Assembly: GCA_015655535.1 (NCBI GenBank)
Contig: JAATEW010000207.1
Location: 1-24,466, forward strand
Length of the DNA stretch: 24,466 nt
From: Hyphomicrobiales bacterium
Lineage (GTDB): Bacteria; Pseudomonadota; Alphaproteobacteria; Rhizobiales; Beijerinckiaceae
Direction of reading: 5' to 3'
The notes beneath the pieces are model-generated. The model did no database searches and was not told the DNA's origin. It saw only the letters and a program-made list of their open reading frames with translations. The position numbers and the translations under genes are program-made. Positions 7,538 through 15,476 of the stretch are shown here, in pieces (position 1 is the first letter of the stretch; each line of letters opens with the position of its first letter).

Positions 7538-8881
7538 ATGGATCAAGCCCTTTGCCGCCGCCGTATCGCGCTTGTCTGCCTGACGCCGAAGCCCGATGCG
7601 CAAGAGCTGCGGCCGATGCACATGCCGAGTTTCGGCATCAGGCGCATCCATGCGGCGGTCATGGCCGATCCGGCGCTTCAAGGTGTCACTGTCGAGCTGA
7701 TCGACCGGCGCGCCGAGGACTTGTGCGGCTATGTGGACGATATCCTGGCTTTCGATCCGGATATTGTCGGCTTTTCGGTTTACGTCTGGTCGGCGCCTTT
7801 TTTGATCGGGGTGGCGCGCGAGATCAAGCGGCGGTGTCCCTCGCTTGTCGTGGTCTTTGGCGGCCCGTCGGCCCGCACATCCTTCCTGGGTCTCAAGCCC
7901 TATAAGCCGGCGGCTGCCTACCTGGACATTGTGGTCGAAGGCGACGGCGAAGAGATTTTCACTGATATCGTCAAACTGCCGGAGCCGACGCGGCGGGCGT
8001 TCGAAAAAATCTCCGGCCTCGCTTTGCCGACGCAGGATGGCTGGACCAAGACGGAAAAGCGCGCCGCGATCACAGCCCTCGACAATCTTGCGTCGCCCTA
8101 TCAGCTCGGTCTCATGCCGCAGGGTGCGGTCGCCTATCTTGAGACCTTTCGCGGTTGTCCTCTGTCATGCCGCTTTTGCGAATGGGGCTCGAAGGAGAAC
8201 CCCAAGGCGGCTTTCTCCGTCGACTATATCGCGCGCGAGTTCGATGCGTTCCGGCGTAGCGAGGCGCCGGCGGTCTTCCTCCTCGACGCGGGCCTGAATC
8301 TGAATCTCCAGGCCTTTCGCAATTTGCGCGAGGCCAATGAGCGGACGGGCTTCTTCAAAGAGGCCCAGTTATGGGCCGAGATCTATCCGTCCGTCATCCG
8401 CGACGAGCATCTCGCCTTCTTGGAAAATGTCGGATCGGCCTATCTCGGCGTCGGTATGCAATCCATGGATCCCGCCGTCCTCGAAAAGCAGGACCGTCCC
8501 TTCGACCCGCGGCGTTTCGAGACGGCGGTGCGCTCGCTCGCGGAACATACTGAAATCGAATTGCAGATCATCATGGGCCTGCCGGGCGACACGCCCGAGG
8601 GGTTCCGGCGGACTTTTGCCTATGCGCAATCCCTACCGGCCAGCGTCCGCGTCTACCATTGTCTCATCTTACCGGACGCGCTTCTCACGCGGAGCCTGCC
8701 CGAGTGGAAGATCCGTTTCGATCCGAAGACCCTGACCCTGCGATCCTGCCTCGGTTGGAGCGAAGAGGCGATCGCCGCGATGCGCAAGGAATTGACCGTC
8801 AGCGCTCTGACCAATGGCGGCAAGGCGGGCGACTTCTGGTGGTCCTTCCCGAGGCCGAAGATGCGGCAGCTCGCAGGATGA
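7538..8881 (+). CDS. Cobalamin-binding radical SAM enzyme, copy 1
   Basis: 447 aa. The N-terminal part (about 10-150) is a B12-binding Rossmann domain: DPDIVGFSVYVWS (73-85), VVVFGGPSAR (104-113) and IVVEGDGEEIF (131-141). I see no DxHxxG motif, as is common in class B radical SAM enzymes. The [4Fe-4S] motif is Cys207-X3-Cys211-X2-Cys214 (RGCPLSCRFCEWG). Family members carry out methylations, ring contractions and other radical reactions. Shared features with copy 2 include DAGLNLN, GLPGDTPEGFRR and a terminal WWSFPRP. The start at 7538 (ATG with GGAAG upstream) is preferred to the TTG at 7526. It opens the plus-strand tailoring run and overlaps the next gene by four bases. Confidence 0.88.
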   Translation: MDQALCRRRIALVCLTPKPDAQELRPMHMPSFGIRRIHAAVMADPALQGVTVELIDRRAEDLCGYVDDILAFDPDIVGFSVYVWSAPFLIGVAREIKRRCPSLVVVFGGPSARTSFLGLKPYKPAAAYLDIVVEGDGEEIFTDIVKLPEPTRRAFEKISGLALPTQDGWTKTEKRAAITALDNLASPYQLGLMPQGAVAYLETFRGCPLSCRFCEWGSKENPKAAFSVDYIAREFDAFRRSEAPAVFLLDAGLNLNLQAFRNLREANERTGFFKEAQLWAEIYPSVIRDEHLAFLENVGSAYLGVGMQSMDPAVLEKQDRPFDPRRFETAVRSLAEHTEIELQIIMGLPGDTPEGFRRTFAYAQSLPASVRVYHCLILPDALLTRSLPEWKIRFDPKTLTLRSCLGWSEEAIAAMRKELTVSALTNGGKAGDFWWSFPRPKMRQLAG

Positions 8882-10197
8882 ATACGACCAAAATCCGGTC
8901 CGGACGCCGGGTCGCGCTTCTGGCCCGCTATCCGGAACGCGATCCGGCCATGCCGCAATTCATTCCGAATTTCGGATTGCGCATGGTCGAAGCGGCGGTG
9001 CGTTCGGCGGGTTTCCCGGATCTATCCGTCAAGGTGTGGGATCTCTTCGAGGGCGAAGCCGAGGCCATCGCCCGCGACATCATCGCCTTCGATCCAGACA
9101 TACTCGGCTTTTCCGCCTATCTCTGGTCATTTCAATTTTTCTGCGCGGTCGCGGCGCTGGTCAAGGCGGATGACCCGAGCCGCCTTGTCGTTTTCGGCGG
9201 ACCTTCGGCGCGCCCCGCCATGTTCGCTCTCGCGCCTTTCAAAGCTTACACGCAAGACGTCGACCTGCTCGTCATCAACGAAGGCGAGGAGACATTCGTC
9301 GAAATTGTCGCGCTGAAAGACCGCTCCGCGGCCTCGATGCGTGGGCTGTTGGGTGTCGCCATCCACGAGGGCGGGGCCTGGTTCGAGACGCCCTCCCGGC
9401 CGCTTGCCGATCTCGACGGGTTGCCGTCGCCTTACAAAATGAACCTGCTACAGCATGGCGGCCTCGGCGTATTGCAGACCTATCGGGGCTGCCCGTTTTC
9501 CTGCTCCTTCTGCGAGTGGGGAACGATGGAAAGCCCCAAGCGGGTGCGCGACTCCGGCGCGTTGAGCGGCGAGTTGCAGGCAATCGAGCGCCATGGCGTT
9601 CAAGCGGCCTTGCTCGTCGACGCGGGCCTCAACCTCAATCGCAACGCCTTCCTCAATCTCCGGCGGTCCGCGGAGGAGAGCGGCTTTTTCGAACGGCGCG
9701 GCTTGATCTGCGAGGTCTATCCCGCCGCCGTGCAGCAGGAACATCTCGATTTTCTGGGCTCCGTCGGAGACGCCTATGTGGGCATAGGCCTGCAGAGTTT
9801 CGACAACGCAGTGCTGGCGAATGTCGAGCGGAGCTATGATGAAAAACGTTTCGACGAAACCTTCGGCAAGCTCCGGGCCGTGGCGAGCGTCGCCGTCGAG
9901 ATCATCCTGGGTCTGCCCGGCGATCATCCGGAAGCGTTCCGGCAGAATTACGAGCGGGCCCGCAGTCTTCGCTGTGCCTTGCGGGTCTATCATTGCGTGG
10001 TCTTGCCATCGGGCCTGATGGTGCGCTCCCCGCCGGATCACCAGCTCGATTATGACCCTGTCACATTAAAGATGAATTCCTGCCTTGGCTGGTCGGAGGC
10101 GGCGCTCGCGGCCGAATGCGCCTTTCTCGATGCCGAGGTGAGGCGATCCGGCGGGCGCTCGGGCCAATTCTTCTGGACCTTCCCGCCGGTTCGATGA
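8878..10197 (+). CDS. Cobalamin-binding radical SAM enzyme, copy 2 (tandem paralogue)
   Basis: 439 aa from the ATG at 8878, which overlaps the previous stop as ATGA; a longer upstream frame exists but would lie inside the preceding gene. The B12-binding domain shows FDPDILGFSAYLWS (71-84), VVFGGPSARP (104-113) and INEGEETFVE (133-142). The cluster motif is Cys205-X3-Cys209-X2-Cys212 (RGCPFSCSFCEWG). It matches copy 1 along its whole length (VDAGLNLN, GLQSFD/GMQSMD, LGLPGDHPEAFR, NSCLGWSE/RSCLGWSE, WTFP/WSFP), so the pair arose by tandem duplication. Both keep the cluster cysteines, so two active enzymes, or a heterodimer, are possible. Substrate and reaction are unknown. Confidence 0.88.
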   Translation: MNTTKIRSGRRVALLARYPERDPAMPQFIPNFGLRMVEAAVRSAGFPDLSVKVWDLFEGEAEAIARDIIAFDPDILGFSAYLWSFQFFCAVAALVKADDPSRLVVFGGPSARPAMFALAPFKAYTQDVDLLVINEGEETFVEIVALKDRSAASMRGLLGVAIHEGGAWFETPSRPLADLDGLPSPYKMNLLQHGGLGVLQTYRGCPFSCSFCEWGTMESPKRVRDSGALSGELQAIERHGVQAALLVDAGLNLNRNAFLNLRRSAEESGFFERRGLICEVYPAAVQQEHLDFLGSVGDAYVGIGLQSFDNAVLANVERSYDEKRFDETFGKLRAVASVAVEIILGLPGDHPEAFRQNYERARSLRCALRVYHCVVLPSGLMVRSPPDHQLDYDPVTLKMNSCLGWSEAALAAECAFLDAEVRRSGGRSGQFFWTFPPVR

Positions 10198-10281
10198 CAG
10201 GGCGTCATAAAATCTGGCAAGCCATAGCTTCTTCTCAAGACCATGCGGCACAGATAGAGTAAACAGCAGGCCCGGAAGAAC

Positions 10282-11781
10282 ATGGAACGCGACGGTCATA
10301 TGAAACGTATCTTGATTGTCGGAGGCGGCACCGCCGGCTGGATGGCGGACATCTATCTCAATCGCATCATGCAGCGCGCCCCATGCGAGACCGTTCTCGT
10401 CGAGTCGGCCGAGATCGGCACGATCGGCGTCGGCGAAGCGACGGTTCCGACGCTTGTACATTTCATCCGGATGCTAGGTCTCAACGAGCAGGAAATGATG
10501 CGGCGCTGCTCGGCGACTTATAAGCTTGCGATCAACCTCGAAGGCTGGACCGGGGAGGGGCAGAATTATTGGCATCCGTTCGGCGGCAGCGGGTTGGCGG
10601 GCGGCCTCGATCTCTACCATTTCTGGTTGAAGCGGACGAAGGACCGGGGCGATTGCGGACGCTACGCCGACTATGCCGTGCAAACCGGGTTGGCTGAGCA
10701 AAACCGCGGTCCGGACGCGGATGTGTTGCGTGCCGGCGGCTATGCCTATCATCTCGATGCCGGCGCCTTCGCGCAATATCTGAAGGAGCTGTCGGTCGCC
10801 GAAGGTGTCCGGCATGTCTTCGGGACGGTCGGCGAGGTGAACCTGTCGGAAACGGGCGATCTTAAATCGATCGACATTGGCGGCGGCCGGCGCATCGAGG
10901 CCGATCTGTTCATCGATGCGACCGGCTTCGCCGGTCTTTTAATCGAGAAGGTCTTGGGCGATCCCTGGATCGATTGGTCGAATTATCTCCTTTGCGATCG
11001 CGCCATTGCGATGCCTTTGCCCGCGGACCCCGTCAAAGTCCCCTATACGCGTGCGATCGCTTCATCTGCAGGTTGGATGTGGCGCATTCCATTGAACAGC
11101 CGGACCGGTACGGGCTATGTCTATTCGAGCGCGCATGTGCGCGACGATACTGCCGCTGCCGACGAGCTGATCGCCGCATCGGACCTGCCGCGGCGGCGCA
11201 CCGCCGATCCGCGCTTCCTCAAAATCAGGGTTGGCCGCCGCACCGAATTCTGGAAGCGCAATTGCGTATCGGTCGGTCTTGCGTCTGGCTTCATCGAGCC
11301 GTTGGAATCGACCGGCATTCATCTGATCCAAAAGGCGATCCTGCTGCTCGGCGACCATATGCCCCTATCGAAGATCGATCCGGCGCTGAGAACCAATTTC
11401 AATCGGATACTCGGACGCTCCTATCAAGAGATCCGGGACTTCATCATCATCCATTACATCGCGTCCAAACGGAGCGAGCCGTTCTGGCGCGACGCGCGGC
11501 ATGTCGAGATTCCTGAAAGCCTCGCGTCTTTCCTGGCGCTTTACGATGCCTGCGGCCTCATCGACCGGCGAGATCTCGATCTGTTTCCCGAGAGCAGCTA
11601 CCATTACATCCTGTCGGGTTCTGGCCGCCTCCCGGCACGCCCTATGGCGCGCGCCGATGTCATTAATGGAGGCGCGGTGAAGGAGGTGCTGGCGCAGCGC
11701 CGCGCACAGGTGAGCCAAACGACGTCCGGCGCACAGAAACATGACGGCATGCTGGCTCAGATGCACGGGCGAGCCATTTGA
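10282..11781 (+). CDS. Flavin-dependent tryptophan-halogenase-family enzyme
   Basis: 499 aa. The FAD-binding motif GGGTAGW is at 14-20. Lys81 in YKLAINLEGW corresponds to the catalytic lysine (PrnA Lys79) that relays HOCl. The halogenase motif W-X-W-X-I-P is present as WMWRIP (265-270), and Glu342 in FIEPLESTGIH matches the PrnA Glu346 segment. All hallmarks of an active FADH2-dependent halogenase are therefore present, although many family members in alphaproteobacteria have unknown substrates and may not use free tryptophan. A flavin reductase is needed and is not encoded here. The start could be 10282 or the in-frame ATG at 10300, which directly precedes KRILIVGGG; GGAAG at 10274-10278 is close to the first. 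Its TGA overlaps the next gene's TTG start. Confidence 0.9.
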   Translation: MERDGHMKRILIVGGGTAGWMADIYLNRIMQRAPCETVLVESAEIGTIGVGEATVPTLVHFIRMLGLNEQEMMRRCSATYKLAINLEGWTGEGQNYWHPFGGSGLAGGLDLYHFWLKRTKDRGDCGRYADYAVQTGLAEQNRGPDADVLRAGGYAYHLDAGAFAQYLKELSVAEGVRHVFGTVGEVNLSETGDLKSIDIGGGRRIEADLFIDATGFAGLLIEKVLGDPWIDWSNYLLCDRAIAMPLPADPVKVPYTRAIASSAGWMWRIPLNSRTGTGYVYSSAHVRDDTAAADELIAASDLPRRRTADPRFLKIRVGRRTEFWKRNCVSVGLASGFIEPLESTGIHLIQKAILLLGDHMPLSKIDPALRTNFNRILGRSYQEIRDFIIIHYIASKRSEPFWRDARHVEIPESLASFLALYDACGLIDRRDLDLFPESSYHYILSGSGRLPARPMARADVINGGAVKEVLAQRRAQVSQTTSGAQKHDGMLAQMHGRAI

Positions 11782-12587
11782 CCGCGCTGGACCCGGGCAG
11801 CCGCTTCCTCGCCCTCTTCAAGGCCTTGCAGATGCCTTTCGGTTATGAGGACTCCTGCAAGCTCAGCCAGGGACGGCTTTTGACGGATCGCTGCCTTGTC
11901 AGCTTCGGACGCGATGCGCTTTGCGGCGACGGTGCAAATCTGGCCACGGTGACGCGCATTCTTTCGGATCTCGGAGCGCCCAGCCTCTGTCAGACCTGGC
12001 TCGCGGATCATATCGCGGGCGCGGGCGTCATCCATTTCGGTTTTGAGGCGGACGGCGGCGGCCTCATTCATAAGGTCTATCTCGAATATGTGCGCGACGC
12101 GCGCCTGGCGTTGGAGACTCCCGGCGGCCCGCGAGCGCCGGTGCTCGTGCATCGCGCACTCAAATGGCGCGTCGGCACGGATCACATTCGCGAAACGCTT
12201 TATTGGCTCGTGCCCAACGGCAACCTTGGTCTTGAAGACCGCCTCGCGCAGCATGATGGCGCGGCGAAGGCCGCGACCGGCATGGCGCGCGGCATTCTGC
12301 GCCGGGCGCTTGCGCGCACGGGTGCGGATGATCTGATCCTGCTCGACGTCGCCGATGTCGAGAGCGCGCGGCGCTCTTTCGATTTGCAGCTTTACGATGC
12401 GGAATTGCGATTGGCCGATATCGCGGACGAGGTCATGCAACTCGGCCGCGATCTCGATATTCCGGCCGATGCGCTGGCTGGTTTTGTCGCGGGGCATTCC
12501 GCCTCCGTCCTCGGCCATGTCGCGGGCGGACAGGATGCGTCGGGCTCGCCCTTCGCGACGCTCTATTTTGGAGTCCAGGGACTATGA
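11778..12587 (+). CDS. Unknown protein, possible PT-barrel (ABBA prenyltransferase-like) fold, member 1
   Basis: 269 aa, no family recognised. The start is a TTG at 11778 overlapping the halogenase stop (TTGA); the next in-frame ATG (11832) would remove 18 residues. The sequence alternates helices with strand pairs: VIHFGFEADG...HKVYLEYV, LVHRALKWRV...RETLYWLVP, LILLDVADV...RSFDLQLYD and a last strand FATLYFGV. Repeated helix/strand-pair units with K.YL/LYW-type strands recall aromatic prenyltransferases of the PT-barrel class, such as the cyanobactin PatF/LynF group. The final helix-strand segment resembles that of the next protein (FVAGHSASVLGHV versus FIGAHAGELDHML). This is inference from pattern, not a detected homology. 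The coupled genes on both sides imply a role in the same pathway as the halogenase. Confidence 0.55.
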   Translation: MTALDPGSRFLALFKALQMPFGYEDSCKLSQGRLLTDRCLVSFGRDALCGDGANLATVTRILSDLGAPSLCQTWLADHIAGAGVIHFGFEADGGGLIHKVYLEYVRDARLALETPGGPRAPVLVHRALKWRVGTDHIRETLYWLVPNGNLGLEDRLAQHDGAAKAATGMARGILRRALARTGADDLILLDVADVESARRSFDLQLYDAELRLADIADEVMQLGRDLDIPADALAGFVAGHSASVLGHVAGGQDASGSPFATLYFGVQGL

Positions 12588-13462
12588 GCACTTCGGCCCT
12601 AAGCGCGTCTTCGATCGAACGCGTCGGCCCGCGGGACCGGTTCGCCGATTATTGCCTTTGGGACTATGCGCCGCCCCGGCCGGCGCTCGGCAAAATGCGT
12701 TCGAGCACGCTGCTTTGGACGTTTCTCGAAATGACCGGCGCCGATCCTCTTGTCAGAGAGTGCTGCGAGGCCATGCGCCGGACGCTTGGGCCTTTCATGA
12801 CCGTCTGGGGCATCAAGGAGAGGTTCGGGCAATTCTCCTACGAATTCTATTTTTATGATTATGAGCGTCTTGAGCGCACCACGTCGATCGAGCGTGTTCT
12901 CGGTGGATTGTCGCCGCTCATATCCTCGAATCTCAGCGTGTCGCCGCTGCGGCCCTATTTCATGTTTTCGCTCGACATCGACGACCGCACCATCGCCACG
13001 CGGCGGATGGACGAACTCAGCCTCTACATAGGCAATCCGACCAACAGCGTCTCGTCCGGCATTTGCTACAACGTCACGGCCAAGGCGATGCGCCTCGACA
13101 ACCTCTACTATTTCTTCGACCGCAAAAAAGAGATCACCGACATTCGCGCGAAAATCGCCTGCTCGGCCCATCTCGATCTACGGACCTTGGATCTCGACAC
13201 GATTCTTTGGCCAGACATGATGGAGTGCGGAATCGTCGTGGTCGCGAACAAGAAGTTCAACGACGGCGTCTATTTCGCTCGGCTGCCATTCGACGGCTTC
13301 GAGCGCTTCGTCCGGAAGACCGGCTTTCCGCCGGAATATGCGGCTTTCATCGGCGCGCACGCGGGCGAACTCGATCATATGCTCTATGATGTCGGAATTG
13401 ATTACGTTTCGACTGAAAACGGTATAAAGGTCGTCAAGTCTGCGATTTACGGGCTGCTTTAG
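12584..13462 (+). CDS. Unknown protein, possible PT-barrel-like fold, member 2
   Basis: 292 aa, no family recognised. The ATG overlaps the previous stop (ATGA). It has the same kind of layout as its neighbour: an N-terminal helical part, then strand pairs FSYEFYFYDY, YFMFSLDIDD...ELSLYIGN, NLYYFFDRKK...IRAKIACSAH, IVVVANKKFNDGVYFARLPF, then a helix (FIGAHAGELDHML) and a closing hairpin YVSTENGIKVVKSAIYGLL. Order and spacing are reminiscent of PatF/LynF-type peptide prenyltransferases, whose last hairpin also ends in a Lys/Tyr-rich strand. No functional residues can be assigned with confidence. Together with the preceding protein it may form a heteromer or two related transferases. It could equally be an unrelated alpha/beta protein. 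Confidence 0.55.
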   Translation: MSTSALSASSIERVGPRDRFADYCLWDYAPPRPALGKMRSSTLLWTFLEMTGADPLVRECCEAMRRTLGPFMTVWGIKERFGQFSYEFYFYDYERLERTTSIERVLGGLSPLISSNLSVSPLRPYFMFSLDIDDRTIATRRMDELSLYIGNPTNSVSSGICYNVTAKAMRLDNLYYFFDRKKEITDIRAKIACSAHLDLRTLDLDTILWPDMMECGIVVVANKKFNDGVYFARLPFDGFERFVRKTGFPPEYAAFIGAHAGELDHMLYDVGIDYVSTENGIKVVKSAIYGLL

Positions 13463-13524
13463 CTTTCATACTTGGCGTAAATCGAGACGTTCCAAATAGC
13501 TTCGGCCTCCGCGATAGTGATGCG

Positions 13525-14427
13525 ATGACGCGTTTCGACAATCGTGATTACGTCTCAATGACGATGGAGTTTCGCTGCAATCTGCAATGCGTGCATTGCA
13601 TGATTGAAGGCACGATGGATCGTCTGCGGCCCGAATCCGATGCGCGCTTCGACGAGCTTCTCGCGGTCAATGCGCGCGAAGCCCGTTGGAAGGGCCTGAT
13701 CCTGACGGGATCGGAAATAACCTTAAGGAAGGATCTTCTGCAACTCGTCAAACGGGCGCGTCAGTCCGGGTTTTCCCATGTCCGCATCCAGAGCCACGGG
13801 ATGGCGCTCGAACAGACGAGCTTCTGCGAAGCGCTTCTCGAAGCCGGTGTCGACGAATTTTTCATCAGCGTCGCCGGGTCCGACCCGCGCCGGCATGACG
13901 AGATTACGACCGTGCCGGGCTCGTTTGAAAAAACGCTTCGCGGGCTTGAAAACTTGGACCGCCTCGGCGGCGCAACCGTACTCACTAATACGGTTATCAC
14001 CCGGCGCAGTGTGGATGATTTGCCGGCCATCGTCGATGCGCTTGCCCATATCAAATGCCTCGCGCAGATGGAGTTCTGGAACTATTGGCCGATGCGCGAG
14101 GATGACGAGAAAGATCTTATCGCACCGCTCGGTCTCGTTACGCCGCAACTCAGACAAGCGGTCGCTAAAGCACAATCCCTCGGACGTTCCATCGAAATCA
14201 AGAACATGCCGCAATGCATGCTCGGCGGCGATGCGAATCTTCTCGTTAACCATCAGCCTCATCTCTACGTGGATGAGGCCTTTTGGGCCGAGTTCGGCCG
14301 CAACGGCTTCTACCAGTGCGTGTACCGGGAGCGTTGCGCCTCTACGGAATGCCTGGGATTAACCACCGCCTACATCCGCAAGTTCGGTTGGGAAGACGGT
14401 ATGCTTGCACCAATAGGGCGAACATAA
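13525..14427 (+). CDS. Radical SAM enzyme with extra C-terminal cysteines
   Basis: 300 aa. The [4Fe-4S] motif is Cys18-X3-Cys22-X2-Cys25 (FRCNLQCVHCM). The barrel shows LILTGSEITLRKDL (58-71), where the usual 'GGEP' motif is replaced by TGSE, and FFISVAGSDPRRHDEIT. Cys231, Cys265, Cys271 and Cys276 near the C-terminus (QCVYRERCASTECLG) look like ligands for an auxiliary Fe-S cluster of the twitch/SPASM type. Such architecture is typical of peptide- or protein-modifying radical SAM maturases, but also of MoaA-like enzymes. It follows the second unknown gene after 62 bases, with no clear promoter between, so it probably belongs to the same transcript. There is only a weak ribosome-binding site at the ATG. 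The substrate is unknown. Confidence 0.85.
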   Translation: MTRFDNRDYVSMTMEFRCNLQCVHCMIEGTMDRLRPESDARFDELLAVNAREARWKGLILTGSEITLRKDLLQLVKRARQSGFSHVRIQSHGMALEQTSFCEALLEAGVDEFFISVAGSDPRRHDEITTVPGSFEKTLRGLENLDRLGGATVLTNTVITRRSVDDLPAIVDALAHIKCLAQMEFWNYWPMREDDEKDLIAPLGLVTPQLRQAVAKAQSLGRSIEIKNMPQCMLGGDANLLVNHQPHLYVDEAFWAEFGRNGFYQCVYRERCASTECLGLTTAYIRKFGWEDGMLAPIGRT

Positions 14428-14493
14428 GACCAGCGCGGCAATCGCGCGACGGGTCCATGAAGCCACTGTCATAATTATCAAATTAGCATTGAG

Positions 14494-14510
14494 AGCGTTG
14501 TGGTAACGCT
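14494..14510. promoter_or_regulatory. Inverted repeat AGCGTT-N5-AACGCT upstream of sapC-family gene
   Basis: Perfect 6-base arms (14494-14499 and 14505-14510) with a 5-base loop or spacer lie in the 167-base gap between the radical SAM and SapC-family genes. It could be an operator for the downstream gene, or a weak hairpin at the end of the upstream transcript. No T-run follows, so it is not a classical terminator. Confidence 0.3.
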
Positions 14511-14551
14511 TCAAGAGTGCTAACGAAATCTTAAACGTGGCCGAAATGAGC

Positions 14552-14570
14552 CCGTGCCATCCTGGCACGG
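14552..14570 (+). terminator. Stem-loop CCGTGCCA-TCC-TGGCACGG, possible terminator or leader hairpin
   Basis: A perfect 8-base, GC-rich stem with a 3-base loop ends 24 bases before the SapC-family start codon. The downstream bases (AATCCCTAA) hold no T-run, so intrinsic termination is doubtful. Its position in the 5' leader could instead affect translation or stability of the SapC transcript. Confidence 0.35.
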
Positions 14571-14594
14571 AATCCCTAACGCATTGGATTTTCA

Positions 14595-15377
14595 ATGAGC
14601 AAGCAACTCCTGATATACGATAAGGCAGTACCGGTTTCGCCGAAGCAGCATCTCAACACGTCGGTGAAGTTTGGCGCCGACTACAGCTTCGCACGCGATG
14701 TGAATTCCGTGCCTTTGATGTCGGTCGAGTTTGAATTCTGCCTTGGCGAATATGCGATCGTATTCGCGGGCGAAACGGGCACGATCATGCCAGTCGCCAT
14801 GCTCGGCGTTCGCGACCATGAGAACCTTTATGTAGGTGCGTCCGGCGAATGGCTTGGCAAATATATTCCAGCCTTCTTGCGCCGCTATCCTTTCGTCTTC
14901 TCTTCGAGCGACGACGGGAAGACCTTCACGCTTTGCGTGGACGATGACTATAGCGGCGTCAATACGGAGGGACGCGGCGAGCGCCTGTTCGACAGCGCCG
15001 GCGAACGGACCCAATATCTGCAAAATGTTCTGAACTTCCTGCAAGCCTATCAGGTCCAGTTCCAAGCCACGCGCAAGTTCATTCAGACACTCGAAGATCT
15101 TCAACTGTTCGATCCGATGGAGGCGCAATTCACGTTGCGCTCGGGTCAGCAGATGAAGCTCGGCGGCTTCAAGGTCATCAATCGCGACCGGCTTCGTCAA
15201 TTGGACGGGGAAAAGCTCGCCGACATCGCCCGCTCGGGTGGTCTCGATCTCATCTATGCGCATCTGCATTCCTTGCGGAACTTCACACCCATTGCCGAAC
15301 GTATGGCGCAGGCGGCTCTGCCGCTCGCGCTTCCGAACGGTTCAACATCCGAGGCGCTCGAGTCGGCGCCTGTCTAA
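14595..15377 (+). CDS. SapC-family protein
   Basis: 260 aa, the normal length for SapC (PF07277, named after the Campylobacter fetus S-layer locus). Recognisable parts are the early strand region AVPVSPKQHLNTSVKFG, PLMSVEFEFC, YAIVFAGETG, IMPVAMLGVR, the core WLGKYIPAFLRRYPFVF, and GERTQYLQNVLNFLQAYQ. SapC-family genes in alpha- and gammaproteobacteria are often found close to flavin-dependent halogenase genes, as here, but their biochemical role has not been settled. No signal peptide is visible. It stands between the tailoring run and the giant LEPR-XLL gene, separated from each by hairpins, so it may be its own unit. Confidence 0.88.
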   Translation: MSKQLLIYDKAVPVSPKQHLNTSVKFGADYSFARDVNSVPLMSVEFEFCLGEYAIVFAGETGTIMPVAMLGVRDHENLYVGASGEWLGKYIPAFLRRYPFVFSSSDDGKTFTLCVDDDYSGVNTEGRGERLFDSAGERTQYLQNVLNFLQAYQVQFQATRKFIQTLEDLQLFDPMEAQFTLRSGQQMKLGGFKVINRDRLRQLDGEKLADIARSGGLDLIYAHLHSLRNFTPIAERMAQAALPLALPNGSTSEALESAPV

Positions 15378-15383
15378 TTAGAA

Positions 15384-15401
15384 ACGACGGCCCGCCGTCG
15401 T
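15384..15401 (+). terminator. Stem ACGACGGC-CC-GCCGTCGT after the SapC-family gene
   Basis: A perfect 8-base inverted repeat begins seven bases after the TAA stop of the SapC-family gene. In RNA the innermost pairs would open to make a usable loop. The location fits a transcription end, but no T-run follows. Confidence 0.45.
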
Positions 15402-15411
15402 ACGCAGGAGG

Positions 15412-15439
15412 ATGCACCGCGAATATTTTTGCGGTGCAT
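15412..15439 (+). promoter_or_regulatory. Leader hairpin ATGCACCGC-N10-GCGGTGCAT before the giant gene
   Basis: Perfect 9-base arms (15412-15420 and 15431-15439) enclose an AT-rich loop (GAATATTTTT). It lies 37 bases before the GTG start of the giant gene. Read on the plus strand it could be a second terminator-like stem or an mRNA leader structure; as DNA it is also a plausible operator. It does not match a riboswitch class that I can recognise. Confidence 0.4.
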
Positions 15440-15476
15440 AAATTTCGTCTAAATCATTATTTTATGGGGGTTAGTC

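Noticed and set aside
8659..8877. N-terminal extension of the second B12 radical SAM gene
   Set aside because: The extra 73 codons lie within the first copy and translate to Arg/Asp-rich sequence unlike the B12 domain; the ATGA overlap at 8878 is the natural start.
14546..14623. Possible 25-residue peptide as a RiPP precursor before the SapC-family gene
   Set aside because: It overlaps the SapC start, has no ribosome-binding site, and coincides with the stem-loop at 14552-14570. No leader/core features are visible.
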